Positions 1-8,388 of a DNA stretch of 64,000 bases are shown here, piece after piece. The DNA is from Phytomonospora sp040655735 (GTDB lineage Bacteria > Actinomycetota > Actinomycetes > Mycobacteriales > Micromonosporaceae): NCBI RefSeq assembly GCF_040655735.1, contig NZ_JBFAKK010000001.1, positions 744,001 to 808,000 on the forward strand. The letters are read 5' to 3'. The number at the start of each line of letters is the position of its first letter. The stretch's first letter is position 1. The notes under the pieces are model-generated. The model searched no databases, was not told where the DNA came from, and saw only the letters and a list, made by a program, of their open reading frames with translations. Position numbers and translations under genes: made by a program.

Positions 1-496
1 GACGACGGCCCTCGACGTGGTCATGCAGCGCCAGATCGTCGAGCAGCTGGTGAAACTGCGCACCGATCTGGGCTTCTCGGTCATCTTCATCACGCACGAC
101 GTGTCGCTGCTGATCGAGCTCGCCGACCGGATCGCCATCATGTACGCCGGGCAGATCATCGAGGACGCCACCGCCGACGACCTCTACCGCCGGCCCCGCC
201 ACCCCTACACGCACGGGCTGCTCAACTCGTTCCCGCCGCTGCACGGCCCGCGCCGGGAGCTGTCGGGCATCCCCGGCTCGCCGCCGGACCTGACGGCGCT
301 GCCCTCGGGCTGCCCGTTCCATCCGCGCTGCCCGCACGCGTTCGACCCCTGCGACACCAAGCGGCCCCGGCTACAGGGCACCGGTCTGCCGGGGGAGGGC
401 CACCGCCAGGTGTCCTGCTTCCTCCACGACGGCTACGACGCCGCTGTTCCAGGCCATCTGGCGGTGCCGCCGAAGGTCGAGGAGAAGAGCCTGTGA
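1..496 (+). CDS. Oligopeptide/dipeptide ABC transporter ATP-binding protein, C-terminal part
   Basis: The gene enters from the left edge. The visible part begins just after Walker B, reading TTALDVVMQ, which is the D-loop region. It continues with the H-loop FITHD and the DppD/OppD C-terminal extension: the R-x-P-x-HPYTHGL motif, then a CPFHPRCPHA cysteine motif and a late Cys. This extension is typical of peptide importer ATPases of the OppD/DppD family, which energise uptake of oligopeptides at the inner face of the membrane. The protein ends at TGA 494-496. Walker A and the rest of the operon lie outside the window. The exact substrate cannot be told. Confidence 0.93.
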   Translation, partial: TTALDVVMQRQIVEQLVKLRTDLGFSVIFITHDVSLLIELADRIAIMYAGQIIEDATADDLYRRPRHPYTHGLLNSFPPLHGPRRELSGIPGSPPDLTALPSGCPFHPRCPHAFDPCDTKRPRLQGTGLPGEGHRQVSCFLHDGYDAAVPGHLAVPPKVEEKSL

Positions 497-502
497 GGGA
501 CC

Positions 503-520
503 TTACTGACCTGTCAGTAA
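503..520. promoter_or_regulatory. Perfect palindromic operator upstream of the TetR gene
   Basis: TTACTGAC-CT-GTCAGTAA is a perfect 8-2-8 inverted repeat, 28 bp before the TetR start and 6 bp after the ABC gene stop. A further half-site, GGTCAGTAG, lies at 531-539. Position and symmetry fit an autoregulatory TetR operator. This is inferred, not shown. Confidence 0.75.
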
Positions 521-540
521 GTTGTCGGCGGGTCAGTAGT

Positions 541-555
541 CTGTCGGCATGACAG
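541..555. promoter_or_regulatory. Second short palindrome overlapping the TetR start codon
   Basis: CTGTC-GGCAT-GACAG is a 5-5-5 inverted repeat that includes the ATG at 549. It shares the core GTC/GAC element with the stronger palindrome at 503-520 and could be a secondary repressor site. It may also be chance in a GC-rich context. Confidence 0.35.
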
Positions 556-1211
556 ACGTCGGCGAATCCGTGTCGAACCCACCCCCGATCGGTAAGGTCA
601 GCATGCGGCAGAGACGCTCGGTCCAGCGGCGCCTGGACATTCTGCGGGCCGCCATGGGGATTTTCGGCCGGCGCGGGTACCAGCGCGGATCGCTCATCGA
701 GATCGCCGAAGTGGTCGGGATAACCCACGCGGGCATCCTGCACCACTTCGGCTCCAAGGACGAGCTGCTCATCGAGGTGCTGCGCTACCGCGACCAGGCC
801 GACTTCGAGGAACTCGACGTCGACCACCTTCCCGAAGGACTCGACCTCTTCGCCCACCTGGTCCGCACCGCCCGCCTCAACGCCACCCGCCCCGGGATCG
901 TGCAGTCCTACGCGGTCCTGTCGGCCGAGTCGGTCACCGACGACCACCCCGCGCAGGAGTGGTTCCGCGCCCGCTTCGCCGGGTTGCGGGTGATACTGGC
1001 CGACGCGCTGCGCGACGTCTGCGCCGAGCACGTCGTGCCCGCCGAGGAGGACATCGGCGCCGCCGCCTCGGTGATCATCGGGCTCATGGACGGCCTGCAG
1101 ATCCAGTGGCTGCTCGACCAGGAGGCCGTCGACCTCGCCTACACCACCGCCCTGGGCATCAACGCGGTCCTCGCGTCGCTGACCGGGGGAGCGGTGGCGA
1201 AGGTCGAGTGA
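549..1211 (+). CDS. TetR/AcrR family transcriptional regulator
   Basis: This 220-residue protein has an N-terminal TetR DNA-binding domain at about residues 18-65: RLDILRAAMGIFGRRGYQ, then the recognition helix region ITHAGILHHFGSKDEL. The C-terminal ligand domain is all-helical and has no recognisable ligand signature. It probably represses its own gene, because a perfect palindrome sits just upstream at 503-520. It might also control the peptide transporter operon that ends 50 bp before it. The ATG at 549 is preceded by only a weak ribosome site, and an internal ATG at 603 is an alternative start. The gene is convergent with the serpin gene, with a 3-bp gap. Confidence 0.92.
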   Translation: MTDVGESVSNPPPIGKVSMRQRRSVQRRLDILRAAMGIFGRRGYQRGSLIEIAEVVGITHAGILHHFGSKDELLIEVLRYRDQADFEELDVDHLPEGLDLFAHLVRTARLNATRPGIVQSYAVLSAESVTDDHPAQEWFRARFAGLRVILADALRDVCAEHVVPAEEDIGAAASVIIGLMDGLQIQWLLDQEAVDLAYTTALGINAVLASLTGGAVAKVE

Positions 1212-1214
1212 GTC

Positions 1215-2405
1215 CTAACCGAAGCGCTTCGGTTCGCCGACCCACCCGGCGACGAGTGCCAGGCCCGTCGGCCGGTGCACCGCCACATAGCCGAAAGGCC
1301 GCGTGAAGGCCGCCGAGACCACCTTCCGCTCGCCATTGTCGGGCGGGAGGAACGCGCCGGCCATGCGCATGCCCACGGCGGTCACGGCGGCGGCCTCGAA
1401 GCCCTTGGCACTGAACACCGCCATCGCCGACTGCGCCGCGTCGCTGATCTCCAGGCGGTCGGCGCTGACGCCGGGGAAGTGGTCGCCGCGGGTTGCGGCG
1501 GTGGCGAGGCCGAAGACCTCGGCGTGGCGCAGCAGGTCGTGCGCAGCGTTGACGGCGAAACCCACCGTCGTCACGCGCAGCAGGGGAGCCGGGTCGGCCT
1601 CATGGGAGCGTTCGATGCTCACCGTGACGCCGGGGCCCGACTCGGCGGGCAGGGCACCTGTTCGCCCGTCGGCGGCCCGCACGGCGGTGGCGAGGACCTC
1701 GGCGGGGCCGGCGTCGGGCTCGCCGAGCGCCAGGTGCACGTCCACGTCCTCGCGACCGGCGACGGTCAGCAGCGTGACGCCCTCGGCCGACCTCAGCGCG
1801 GACAGGTCCGATGAGGTCCGGTTGAGGCCCAGCCAGGGCCGGTCGGTGCGCCACGGGCCTTCCTGCGGCATCAGCGGCGCGTCTTTGAACGGCTCGGCCC
1901 AATCGGTCCGCACGGCCAGGGCGGTGGCCAGCACGAGCATCGTCTCGGGGGTGAGTTCCACCGGCATCTCGCCGATGAGGCCGAGGGTGCGCTCCTCGGC
2001 CCACGTGTCCAGCGTGCGCTTGTCGGCGGCCAGATCCCCGCTCAGCGAACCGGACCACGCGTCGGGCAGCCGATCGGTCCATGTCGGGTCGAGCGTCACC
2101 AACGGCGAGGCCCAGAACCCGGTCGAGAAGCGCAGGGCCGCCGAGGCCGAGAGCGCCCGCGCGTAGCCGCCGACGGCGTCCATCGCCTCGGCCGGCTCGA
2201 TCCCCGTCGCCTCCGCCAGTTCCTCGCGCGCCTTGCCCGCCGCACCCGCGGCGAGCGCGGCCATCAGCGGCCAGGCGCCCGCGCCGGACAGCACCGGCAC
2301 GGGCTCACCGACGGCGCGAAGCCAGCGGAGCGTCAGGTCGTTGGCCTCGCGGACACCGGCCACGCGGGTGACCGCGTGGCCGGGTGGAGTCGATGCGGCA
2401 TCCAT
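1215..2405 (-). CDS. Serpin family serine protease inhibitor
   Basis: The 396-residue protein has the serpin fold length. Its C-terminal third carries a hinge-like stretch (KGFEAAAVTAV) at about residues 335-345. A reactive-centre loop follows, and then the serpin signature around AFTRPFGYVAVHRPTGLALVAGW. Serpins trap serine or cysteine proteases by loop insertion. The alanine-rich hinge suggests an inhibitory member. No signal peptide is visible, so it is probably cytoplasmic. It sits 9 bp downstream of an alpha/beta hydrolase gene on the same strand, so the two are probably co-transcribed. The target protease is unknown. Confidence 0.85.
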   Translation of the reverse strand: MDAASTPPGHAVTRVAGVREANDLTLRWLRAVGEPVPVLSGAGAWPLMAALAAGAAGKAREELAEATGIEPAEAMDAVGGYARALSASAALRFSTGFWASPLVTLDPTWTDRLPDAWSGSLSGDLAADKRTLDTWAEERTLGLIGEMPVELTPETMLVLATALAVRTDWAEPFKDAPLMPQEGPWRTDRPWLGLNRTSSDLSALRSAEGVTLLTVAGREDVDVHLALGEPDAGPAEVLATAVRAADGRTGALPAESGPGVTVSIERSHEADPAPLLRVTTVGFAVNAAHDLLRHAEVFGLATAATRGDHFPGVSADRLEISDAAQSAMAVFSAKGFEAAAVTAVGMRMAGAFLPPDNGERKVVSAAFTRPFGYVAVHRPTGLALVAGWVGEPKRFG

Positions 2406-2414
2406 GGCCCGAAT

Positions 2415-3152
2415 CTAGCGGTCGGCGGCCAGCCGGTCGAGCACCTCGGCCAAGGCGGCCGGCTCCGACAGCATCGGCCAGTGGCCCGTGGCGAGGTCTC
2501 GCCGCAGCCAGGAGTCGTCGATCAGCGAGTTCAGCCACGGGTTTCCCGCGTCGAGCATCCCGCTGAAGTCGGCGCAGGCGACGAGGACCTTCCGCGGAGC
2601 CCCGGAAGGCGCACCGGGCAGGCTGAGCCGCTGCTCGTAGGTGCCGAAGGGGTGCGGGGTCGCCAGCTCGCCGAGGAGCTTCCAGTGCTCCGGCGTCAGC
2701 CCTTCCACCGAACCGTTCTCGGCGAGAGCCTCCTGGCCCGGGAACGGCAGACCCCAGCCGTTGCCCGCCGCGACGAGAGCGCGCAGCCCTTCGACCGCCT
2801 CGGGAGGCAGCAGGTCGAACATGCCCTGCCCGTCGCCCATCGGCGCGCTGTCGACGTAGACGATGTGCGACAGGCGCTCGCCGATGCGGTGGGCGACGGC
2901 ACCGACGACGATGCCGGCGTAGCTGTGCCCGACGAGGATCACGTCGTGAAGGTCGCGGTCTTCGATGAATCCCGTGACGTCGCCGATGTGGGTCTCCAGG
3001 TCGACCTCGGTGCTTCCGAGCTCCGCCCGCTCGGCGAGCCCGGTCAGCGTCAGCGCGTGCACCTCGTGGCCGCGCGCCCGCAGCGCCTCGGCGGTCTCGC
3101 GCCACGCCCACGCGCCGAGCCAGGCACCGGGGACGAGAATGTAGGTCGACAT
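2415..3152 (-). CDS. Alpha/beta hydrolase, methylesterase/salicylate-esterase-like
   Basis: This is a 245-residue cytoplasmic alpha/beta hydrolase. The N-terminus TYILVPGAWLGAWAW provides the oxyanion-hole strand, and the nucleophile elbow is GHSYAG at about residues 94-99. A late His (near TGHWPM) is the likely catalytic base. Short bacterial proteins like this resemble the plant-type methylesterase/EstC group, but substrate is not predictable. The gene is divergent from a WYL regulator, with an 11-bp-arm palindrome between them, so repression by that regulator is likely. The serpin gene follows in the same transcription unit. Confidence 0.88.
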   Translation of the reverse strand: MSTYILVPGAWLGAWAWRETAEALRARGHEVHALTLTGLAERAELGSTEVDLETHIGDVTGFIEDRDLHDVILVGHSYAGIVVGAVAHRIGERLSHIVYVDSAPMGDGQGMFDLLPPEAVEGLRALVAAGNGWGLPFPGQEALAENGSVEGLTPEHWKLLGELATPHPFGTYEQRLSLPGAPSGAPRKVLVACADFSGMLDAGNPWLNSLIDDSWLRRDLATGHWPMLSEPAALAEVLDRLAADR

Positions 3153-3194
3153 CGCTTGCTCCTTCGTTTCGGCTGTACCCAGAGCTTAAGTCGA

Positions 3195-3219
3195 AATGCG
3201 GGCGGTATCCGCCCGCATT
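3195..3219. promoter_or_regulatory. 11-bp-arm palindrome between hydrolase and WYL regulator
   Basis: AATGCGGGCGG-TAT-CCGCCCGCATT is a perfect inverted repeat centred between the divergent starts at 3152 (minus) and 3232 (plus). It probably serves as the shared operator for the WYL-domain regulator next to it. A terminator is unlikely because it lies in a divergent promoter region. Confidence 0.75.
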
Positions 3220-3231
3220 AAACTGTGAAGG

Positions 3232-4194
3232 GTGTCATACCCCAGCACCCGGATCCTGGCGCTGCTCGAACTTCTCCAGACCTATCCGGGCCTCACCGGC
3301 GCCGAACTCGCCGACCGCCTCGGGGTGGACCCGCGGACCCTGCGCCGCTACACCGAGCGGCTGATCGAGCTGGGCATCCCGGTCACCGCCACCCGCGGCA
3401 GGCACGGCGGCTACCGCCTCATGCCCGGCTACAAGCTGCCGCCGCTGATGTTCACCGACGCCGAGGCCGTCGCGGTCACCCTCGGGCTGCTCGCCGCCCG
3501 CCACATCGGGCTGTCCACCGTCGAGAGCGCCGCCGACCTCGCCCTGGCCAAGCTCCGCAGAGTCCTGCCCGACGCCGTCCGCGACCAGGCCGGAGCGCTG
3601 GAGGCGAGCCTCGGCTTCACCCTGCGCGCGACCGGCTCGGTCTCGGCCGCGCCCAGCACACCCGTCCTGCTCACCTTGAGCGAGGCCGTCGCCGCCCGCC
3701 GGCGAGTCGCCTTGACCTACACCTCCTGGAGGGGCGAGGACAGCCGGCGTGAACTCGACCCCTACGGCATCGTGTTCCACTCGGGCCGCTGGTACGTCAC
3801 CGGCCACGACCATCGCAGCGGCGAGCGCCGCACCTTCCGCCTCGACCGGATCGCCACCGCGCGCCTCGGCGAGGCCGAATTCGACGCACCGGGCGATTTC
3901 GACCCGGTCGCGCAGATCATCGGCTCCCTGGCGGCCGTGCCGTACCGGTGGGAGTGCGAGGTCGTCCTGGAGACGACCCTCGACGAGGCGCGCGCGGCCC
4001 TGCCCCGGGCAATCGGTGAATTCTCCTCGACGGGCGCGGGAGTCCTTCTGCGCGTCCGCGCCGAAGACCTGGGCGGCATGGCCCGCATGCTGGCCGGTCT
4101 CGGCTGGGCCTTCACCGTCCGCCGGCCCGCCGAGCTGCGGGCGGCCGTTCGCGAACTCGCCGACCGCTTGTCCGGTTACGCCGGAACGGATTGA
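3232..4194 (+). CDS. YafY-type HTH/WYL-domain transcriptional regulator
   Basis: The 320-residue protein has an N-terminal winged helix at residues 5-60: TRILALLELLQTYPGLTGAELADRLGVDPRTLRRY. A WYL-type ligand-binding domain follows in the middle (LTYTSWRGEDSRRELDPYGIVFHSGRWYVTGHD) with a WCX-like C-terminus. WYL domains bind nucleic acid or small effectors. These proteins usually control adjacent, often divergent genes, here the hydrolase-serpin pair. The GTG start at 3232 is chosen because GAAGG precedes it and the HTH begins immediately after it. Confidence 0.93.
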   Translation: MSYPSTRILALLELLQTYPGLTGAELADRLGVDPRTLRRYTERLIELGIPVTATRGRHGGYRLMPGYKLPPLMFTDAEAVAVTLGLLAARHIGLSTVESAADLALAKLRRVLPDAVRDQAGALEASLGFTLRATGSVSAAPSTPVLLTLSEAVAARRRVALTYTSWRGEDSRRELDPYGIVFHSGRWYVTGHDHRSGERRTFRLDRIATARLGEAEFDAPGDFDPVAQIIGSLAAVPYRWECEVVLETTLDEARAALPRAIGEFSSTGAGVLLRVRAEDLGGMARMLAGLGWAFTVRRPAELRAAVRELADRLSGYAGTD

Positions 4195-4635
4195 ACCGGG
4201 TACGCCGACAGGGTCGTGCGAGTAGCACCGACACGGTACGGTCGACGGCACGGCACGAGGAGTGACGATGACCCGCTCGACCGCACGACGGCTCTGGGGT
4301 GCTCCGGACCCCGAGTGGTACGTGGCCCGGATCTGTTTCAAGACCGGACCCCCGTCGATCTCGCGCACCCAGACCCCGTCGGCCACCTCACCCACTCTCG
4401 CCGCCGACCAGGCGGCGCCGGACCGGGCGCGTCCAATCCGCCCGCACCGAATCCCACGCCGAAACGCCGGTGGAGACAGCCGCCGTTTCCGGCGAACCCC
4501 CTGTTCGAAGACCGCGGTGTTCCGCGGCGCCGTCGCGCGCCCGGACCGACGCGGCTCCTCGTGCTGCCCGGGGGCCGTGGGCGACAGGTCCCGGTCACGC
4601 GCCGCCCCTGCCCATCGCCAACCCGGAGGTGAGTC
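4195..4635. other. 441-bp region ahead of the egt operon, no confident gene
   Basis: Neither strand shows a recognisable protein. One open frame on the plus strand, 4268-4639, has a good ribosome site (GAGGAG, 5 nt spacing) and its TGA overlaps the egtB GTG. Its product is Arg/Pro/Ser-rich after the first 30 residues and resembles random translation, so I do not call it. There is no trace of egtA, which precedes egtB in many actinobacteria. The region probably carries the egt promoter. Confidence 0.5.
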
Positions 4636-5934
4636 GTGACAACGGATCTGCGCGCCCGAACCGCACTCGAACTCCTGCGCGCACGCAGGCGCAGCATCGC
4701 CCTCACCGAGGCCGTCGACGACGGCGACCTCGTACGCCAGCACTCCCCGCTGATGTCGCCGCTGGTCTGGGACCTGGCGCACATCGGCAACCAGGAGGAG
4801 CTGTGGCTCGTCCGCGACGTCGGCGGCCGCGAGCCGGTTCGCGTCGACATCGACAAGTTCTACGACGCCTTCCGCCACGCCCGCGCCGACCGGCCCGCCC
4901 TCCCGCTGCTCGGGCCGGGAGAGGCCCGCTCCTATGTCGGCACGGTCCGCGACAAGGTCCTCGACATCCTCGACACCGTCCCGCTGGAGGGGCGGCGCCT
5001 GGTCCGCCAGGGCTTCGCCTTCGGGATGATCGTCCAGCACGAGCAGCAGCACGACGAGACGATGCTCGCCACCCACCAGCTCCGCGCCGGTGAACCGGTC
5101 CTCGCCGCGCCACCGCCACCGCCCGCCGCGGTCGACGTCTACGGCGAGGTGCTGATCCCCGGCGGCCCCTTCACCATGGGCACCTCGACCGAGCGCTGGG
5201 CGCTCGACAACGAACGGCCCGCGCACATCGTCGACGTCCCCGCCTTCTTCATCGATGCCGGCCCGGTCACCAACGCCCGCTACGCCGAGTTCGTCGACGA
5301 CGGCGGCTACCTCGACCGGCGCTGGTGGAGCGAACGCGGCTGGCGCCACCGTGCCGAGAGCGACCTGCGCGGCCCGATGCACTGGCACGGCGACGGGACC
5401 CGAACCCATTTCGGACACCGCGGCCCGATCGAGCCCGACGCGCCCGTCGTCCACGTCTGCTTCCACGAAGCCGAGGCCTACGCGCGCTGGGCCGGCCGCC
5501 GCCTGCCCACCGAGGCCGAATGGGAGAAGGCAGCACGGCACGACCCCGTCGCCGGACGGTCGCGCCGCTACCCCTGGGGCGACGCCGATCCGGGCGAATG
5601 GCACGCCAACCTCGGCCAGCGCCACCTGCGTCCCGCGCCGGTCGGCGCCTACCCGGACGGTGCCTCCCCACTGGGCGTGCACCAGCTCATCGGAGACGTC
5701 TGGGAGTGGACCTCGACCGACTTCCACGGTTACCCGGGCTTCGTCTCCTTCCCTTACCGGGAGTACTCCGAGGTCTTCTTCGGCGGCGACTACAAGGTCT
5801 TGCGCGGCGGATCCTTCGGCACCGACGCCGCCGCCTGCCGCGGCACCTTCCGCAACTGGGACCTGCCCGTCCGCCGGCAGATCTTCAGCGGCTTCCGGCT
5901 CGCCCGCGACCCGCGACCCGGCGAGGCCGGCTGA
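4636..5934 (+). CDS. egtB: Ergothioneine biosynthesis protein EgtB, iron-dependent sulfoxide synthase
   Basis: EgtB couples hercynine with gamma-glutamylcysteine and O2 to make the sulfoxide intermediate of ergothioneine. The 432-residue protein has an N-terminal DinB-type helical domain and a C-terminal formylglycine-generating-enzyme-like domain (PGGPFTMGTS to RGGSFGTD to FSGFRLARD). The three iron ligands fit H49 (DLAHIGNQEELW), H135 and H139 (QHEQQHDETM), which matches the family spacing. The GTG start follows GGAGG. The egtC ATG overlaps the stop by one base, and egtD follows, so the three are one operon. Confidence 0.97.
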   Translation: MTTDLRARTALELLRARRRSIALTEAVDDGDLVRQHSPLMSPLVWDLAHIGNQEELWLVRDVGGREPVRVDIDKFYDAFRHARADRPALPLLGPGEARSYVGTVRDKVLDILDTVPLEGRRLVRQGFAFGMIVQHEQQHDETMLATHQLRAGEPVLAAPPPPPAAVDVYGEVLIPGGPFTMGTSTERWALDNERPAHIVDVPAFFIDAGPVTNARYAEFVDDGGYLDRRWWSERGWRHRAESDLRGPMHWHGDGTRTHFGHRGPIEPDAPVVHVCFHEAEAYARWAGRRLPTEAEWEKAARHDPVAGRSRRYPWGDADPGEWHANLGQRHLRPAPVGAYPDGASPLGVHQLIGDVWEWTSTDFHGYPGFVSFPYREYSEVFFGGDYKVLRGGSFGTDAAACRGTFRNWDLPVRRQIFSGFRLARDPRPGEAG

Positions 5935-6671
5935 TGTGCCGGCACCTCGCCTATCTCGGGCCGCGCGTGCCCCTGTCGGCGCTGCTCATCGAGCCCGAGT
6001 TCTCGCTGCTCACCCAGAGCTGGGCGCCGCGCGACATGCGCGGCGGAGGCACGGTCAACGCCGACGGCTTCGGGATCGGCTGGTACGCGGGCGGTCGCGC
6101 CGTCCGCTACCGGCGCGACTGCCCGATGTGGACCGACTCCTCGCTGACCGCCCTGTCCCGGGCCACCGTCGCCGGTGCGCTGCTCGCCGCCGTGCGCTCG
6201 GGCACCGTCGGGATGCCGGTCGTGGAGACCGCCTGCGCGCCTTTCGGGGACGACACCTGGCTGTTCAGCCACAACGGCGTGGTCGCAGGCTGGCCCGACA
6301 GCCTCGCGGGGCCGGCCTCGCGACTTCCGCCGGTCGACCTGTTCACCGTCGACGCCCCCACCGACTCGGCGCTCCTGTGGGTCCTGCTGCGCCACAAACT
6401 GCGCGCCGGACGCGCGCCCGACCGGGCGCTGGCCGAACTGGTCGCCGAGGTCACCGAAGCCGCGCCCGGCTCCCGGCTCAACTTCCTGCTCACCGACGGC
6501 CGCGGCGTGTGGGCGACCACCGTCGGGCACTCGCTGTCGCTCAAGCACCGCGGAGGCGTCGTACTGCTCGCCTCCGAACCGCACGACCGCTGCACCGACT
6601 GGACACCGGTGCCCGACCTGCACCTGGTGTCCGCCGACATGTCCATGTACACAGTGGAGGCTCTCGCATGA
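5934..6671 (+). CDS. egtC: Ergothioneine biosynthesis protein EgtC, class II glutamine amidohydrolase
   Basis: EgtC removes the glutamyl group from gamma-glutamyl-hercynylcysteine sulfoxide. This 245-residue class II glutamine-amidotransferase-like protein begins MCRHLAYLG, so Cys2 is the N-terminal nucleophile after Met removal. It shows the family motifs NADGFGIGWY and FSHNGVV. The start is fixed by the need for Cys at position 2, and the ATG shares its A with the egtB stop. The next gene, egtD, overlaps its stop as ATGA, so translation is probably coupled. Confidence 0.96.
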   Translation: MCRHLAYLGPRVPLSALLIEPEFSLLTQSWAPRDMRGGGTVNADGFGIGWYAGGRAVRYRRDCPMWTDSSLTALSRATVAGALLAAVRSGTVGMPVVETACAPFGDDTWLFSHNGVVAGWPDSLAGPASRLPPVDLFTVDAPTDSALLWVLLRHKLRAGRAPDRALAELVAEVTEAAPGSRLNFLLTDGRGVWATTVGHSLSLKHRGGVVLLASEPHDRCTDWTPVPDLHLVSADMSMYTVEALA

Positions 6672-7642
6672 CCGCCGACGTACGCATCGACGTGCACCTG
6701 ACCGTCGAAGACCTGGCCGAGCAGCTGCGCTCCGACGTCCATACGGGACTCTCGCAGCGGCCGCGCCGACTCCCCCCGAAATGGTTCTACGACGCGCGCG
6801 GAAGTGAACTCTTCGACCGCATCACCCGCCTTCCTGAGTACTACCCGACCCGAACCGAGCGCCGTATCCTCGCGGCGGGAGCCCAGGACGTCGCGGCCAT
6901 CAGCGACGCCAAGACGCTGGTGGAACTCGGTTCGGGCTCCTCGGAGAAGACCCGCCTGCTCCTCGACGCGATGCGCGCCCACGGCACACTCGCGCGCTTC
7001 GTGCCCCTCGACGTCTCCGAAGCCGCTCTGCGCGAGGCCAGTGCCCAGATCGGCACGGCCTATCCCGGTCTTGAGGTGCACGGCCTCGTCGCCGACTTCA
7101 CCCGCCACCTCGACCGGGTGCCCAACGGCGCGGGCCGTCTCTTCGCCTTCCTCGGCGGCACGATCGGCAACCTCGAACCCGAGGAGCGCGCCCGCTTCTT
7201 CGGCGAGCTGCGAGCGGTGCTGCACCCCGGTGAACGACTCCTCATCGGCGCCGACCTGGTCAAGGACCCCGGCACCCTGGTCGCCGCCTACGACGACGCC
7301 GCGGGCGTCACCGCGGAGTTCAACCGCAACGTCCTGCGCGTGCTCAACAACCGGCTCGGCGCCGACTTCGACCCCGGCTCCTTCGACCACGTGGCCCGCT
7401 GGGATCCCGACAACTCGTGGATCGAGATGCTGCTGCGCTCGACGCGTGCCCAGACCGTCACGATCCCCGAACTGGAGATGACCGTCGAGTTCGAGGACGG
7501 GGAGGAACTGCGCACCGAGATCTCGGCGAAGTTCACCGCCGAGCGCCTCGGCGCCGAACTCGCCGAGGCCGGCTTCACCCGCGAGCACCGCTGGACCGAT
7601 CCGGCCGGCGCCTTCGCGCTGCTCCTCGCGGTGGCGGACTAG
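6668..7642 (+). CDS. egtD: L-histidine N-alpha-methyltransferase EgtD
   Basis: EgtD trimethylates histidine with SAM to give hercynine, the first committed ergothioneine intermediate. The 324-residue length is close to the roughly 320 residues usual in the family. Visible landmarks are the SAM-binding LVELGSGSSEKT (about residues 85-97), GGTIGNLEPEER with the histidine-contacting Asn, and RTEISAKF near the C-terminus, which holds the Glu and Ser that bind the substrate in mycobacterial EgtD. It is the last gene of the operon, and a hairpin follows 7 bp after the stop. No egtE-type PLP lyase gene is adjacent. Confidence 0.97.
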   Translation: MTADVRIDVHLTVEDLAEQLRSDVHTGLSQRPRRLPPKWFYDARGSELFDRITRLPEYYPTRTERRILAAGAQDVAAISDAKTLVELGSGSSEKTRLLLDAMRAHGTLARFVPLDVSEAALREASAQIGTAYPGLEVHGLVADFTRHLDRVPNGAGRLFAFLGGTIGNLEPEERARFFGELRAVLHPGERLLIGADLVKDPGTLVAAYDDAAGVTAEFNRNVLRVLNNRLGADFDPGSFDHVARWDPDNSWIEMLLRSTRAQTVTIPELEMTVEFEDGEELRTEISAKFTAERLGAELAEAGFTREHRWTDPAGAFALLLAVAD

Positions 7643-7649
7643 CCCGGCG

Positions 7650-7679
7650 CGCCGGCCGGCGGGAGCCCACCGGCCGGCG
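7650..7679 (+). terminator. Hairpin terminator of the egtBCD operon
   Basis: The 10-bp GC-rich stem CGCCGGCCGG / CCGGCCGGCG with a 10-nt loop starts 7 bp after the egtD stop. No U-tract follows, as is common for actinobacterial terminators. Confidence 0.65.
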
Positions 7680-7818
7680 TCCGTCGCGAACGCACGCGAG
7701 GTGGGCGGCCCGGCCGAAAGCGCGCGCCATCACTCCACCGTGGACGGTGCGGTAATGTACGCCGATCCCGGCCATGCCCATGAGTGCGGGACCCGCCCAC
7801 GTGCCCGAGGACCCTCCC

Positions 7819-8388
7819 ATGGCAGAAGACCGCACCGCGTTCCATTCCCCCGTCGCCGACTTCACCGTTCCCATCGCCCACGACGTCCCATCACTGGCCG
7901 ACCCCGGGCAGCGCTTCATCGCCCGCCTGATCGACAACGCCGTCGGGATCGGACTCTTCCTCGTCTTCCTCGTGCCCGGCTTCCTCATCGCCGACGGCAC
8001 CGAGAAAGGCAGCCCCGCCCGCACGATGACGCTGATCGCCTCGGTCCTGCTCGCCGTTCTGTCGCCGTTGGTCTACGAGATCGTCCTGACGGCCCTGTGG
8101 GGTGCCACCTTCGGCAAGAGGGCGATGAACCTGCGCGTCGTCCGCGTCTCCGACGCCCGCCGCGCCGGCTGGACCGCCTCGACCTTCCGCGCGCTGATCA
8201 ACGCCGTGTTCACCGCGATCCCGTGCGTGGGCTACCTCGATCCGCTGTGGTGCCTGTGGGACAAGCCCAACCGGCAGACCCTGCACGACAAGTCCGTGCG
8301 CACCATCGTCATCCGCGTCGACAACCCGCCCTACCGGGAGCCCGCGAGCCTCGACGGTCCGGCCGTGGTCGACTGGCGGCGGCCGTGA
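7819..8388 (+). CDS. RDD family membrane protein, first of three in tandem
   Basis: This 189-residue integral membrane protein belongs to the RDD family. It has the N-terminal RFIARLIDNAVG helix and two further hydrophobic helices. The conserved cytoplasmic motif is ALWGATFGKRAMNLRVVRVSD, and a final helix plus WDKPNRQTLHDK complete the family pattern. RDD proteins are poorly defined; some act as ion antiporters. The start at 7819 was preferred over an upstream ATG because GAGG lies 8 nt before it. The stop overlaps the GTG of the second RDD gene. Confidence 0.88.
   Translation: MAEDRTAFHSPVADFTVPIAHDVPSLADPGQRFIARLIDNAVGIGLFLVFLVPGFLIADGTEKGSPARTMTLIASVLLAVLSPLVYEIVLTALWGATFGKRAMNLRVVRVSDARRAGWTASTFRALINAVFTAIPCVGYLDPLWCLWDKPNRQTLHDKSVRTIVIRVDNPPYREPASLDGPAVVDWRRP

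Noticed and set aside
4268..4639. 123-residue frame with good ribosome site overlapping the egtB start
   Set aside because: Composition is Arg/Ser/Pro-rich, with no motif or structure apparent; the stop/start overlap may be chance. Kept only as a remark in the intergenic entry.
3235..5727. 830-residue minus-strand open frame across the WYL and egtB genes
   Set aside because: It crosses two well-supported plus-strand genes and the product is low-complexity Gly/Val/Ala-rich.
4636..5934. EgtB as the formylglycine-generating enzyme for the sulfatase at 42108
   Set aside because: EgtB has the FGE-like fold, but its DinB domain with three His iron ligands and its place in egtBCD identify it as the sulfoxide synthase.
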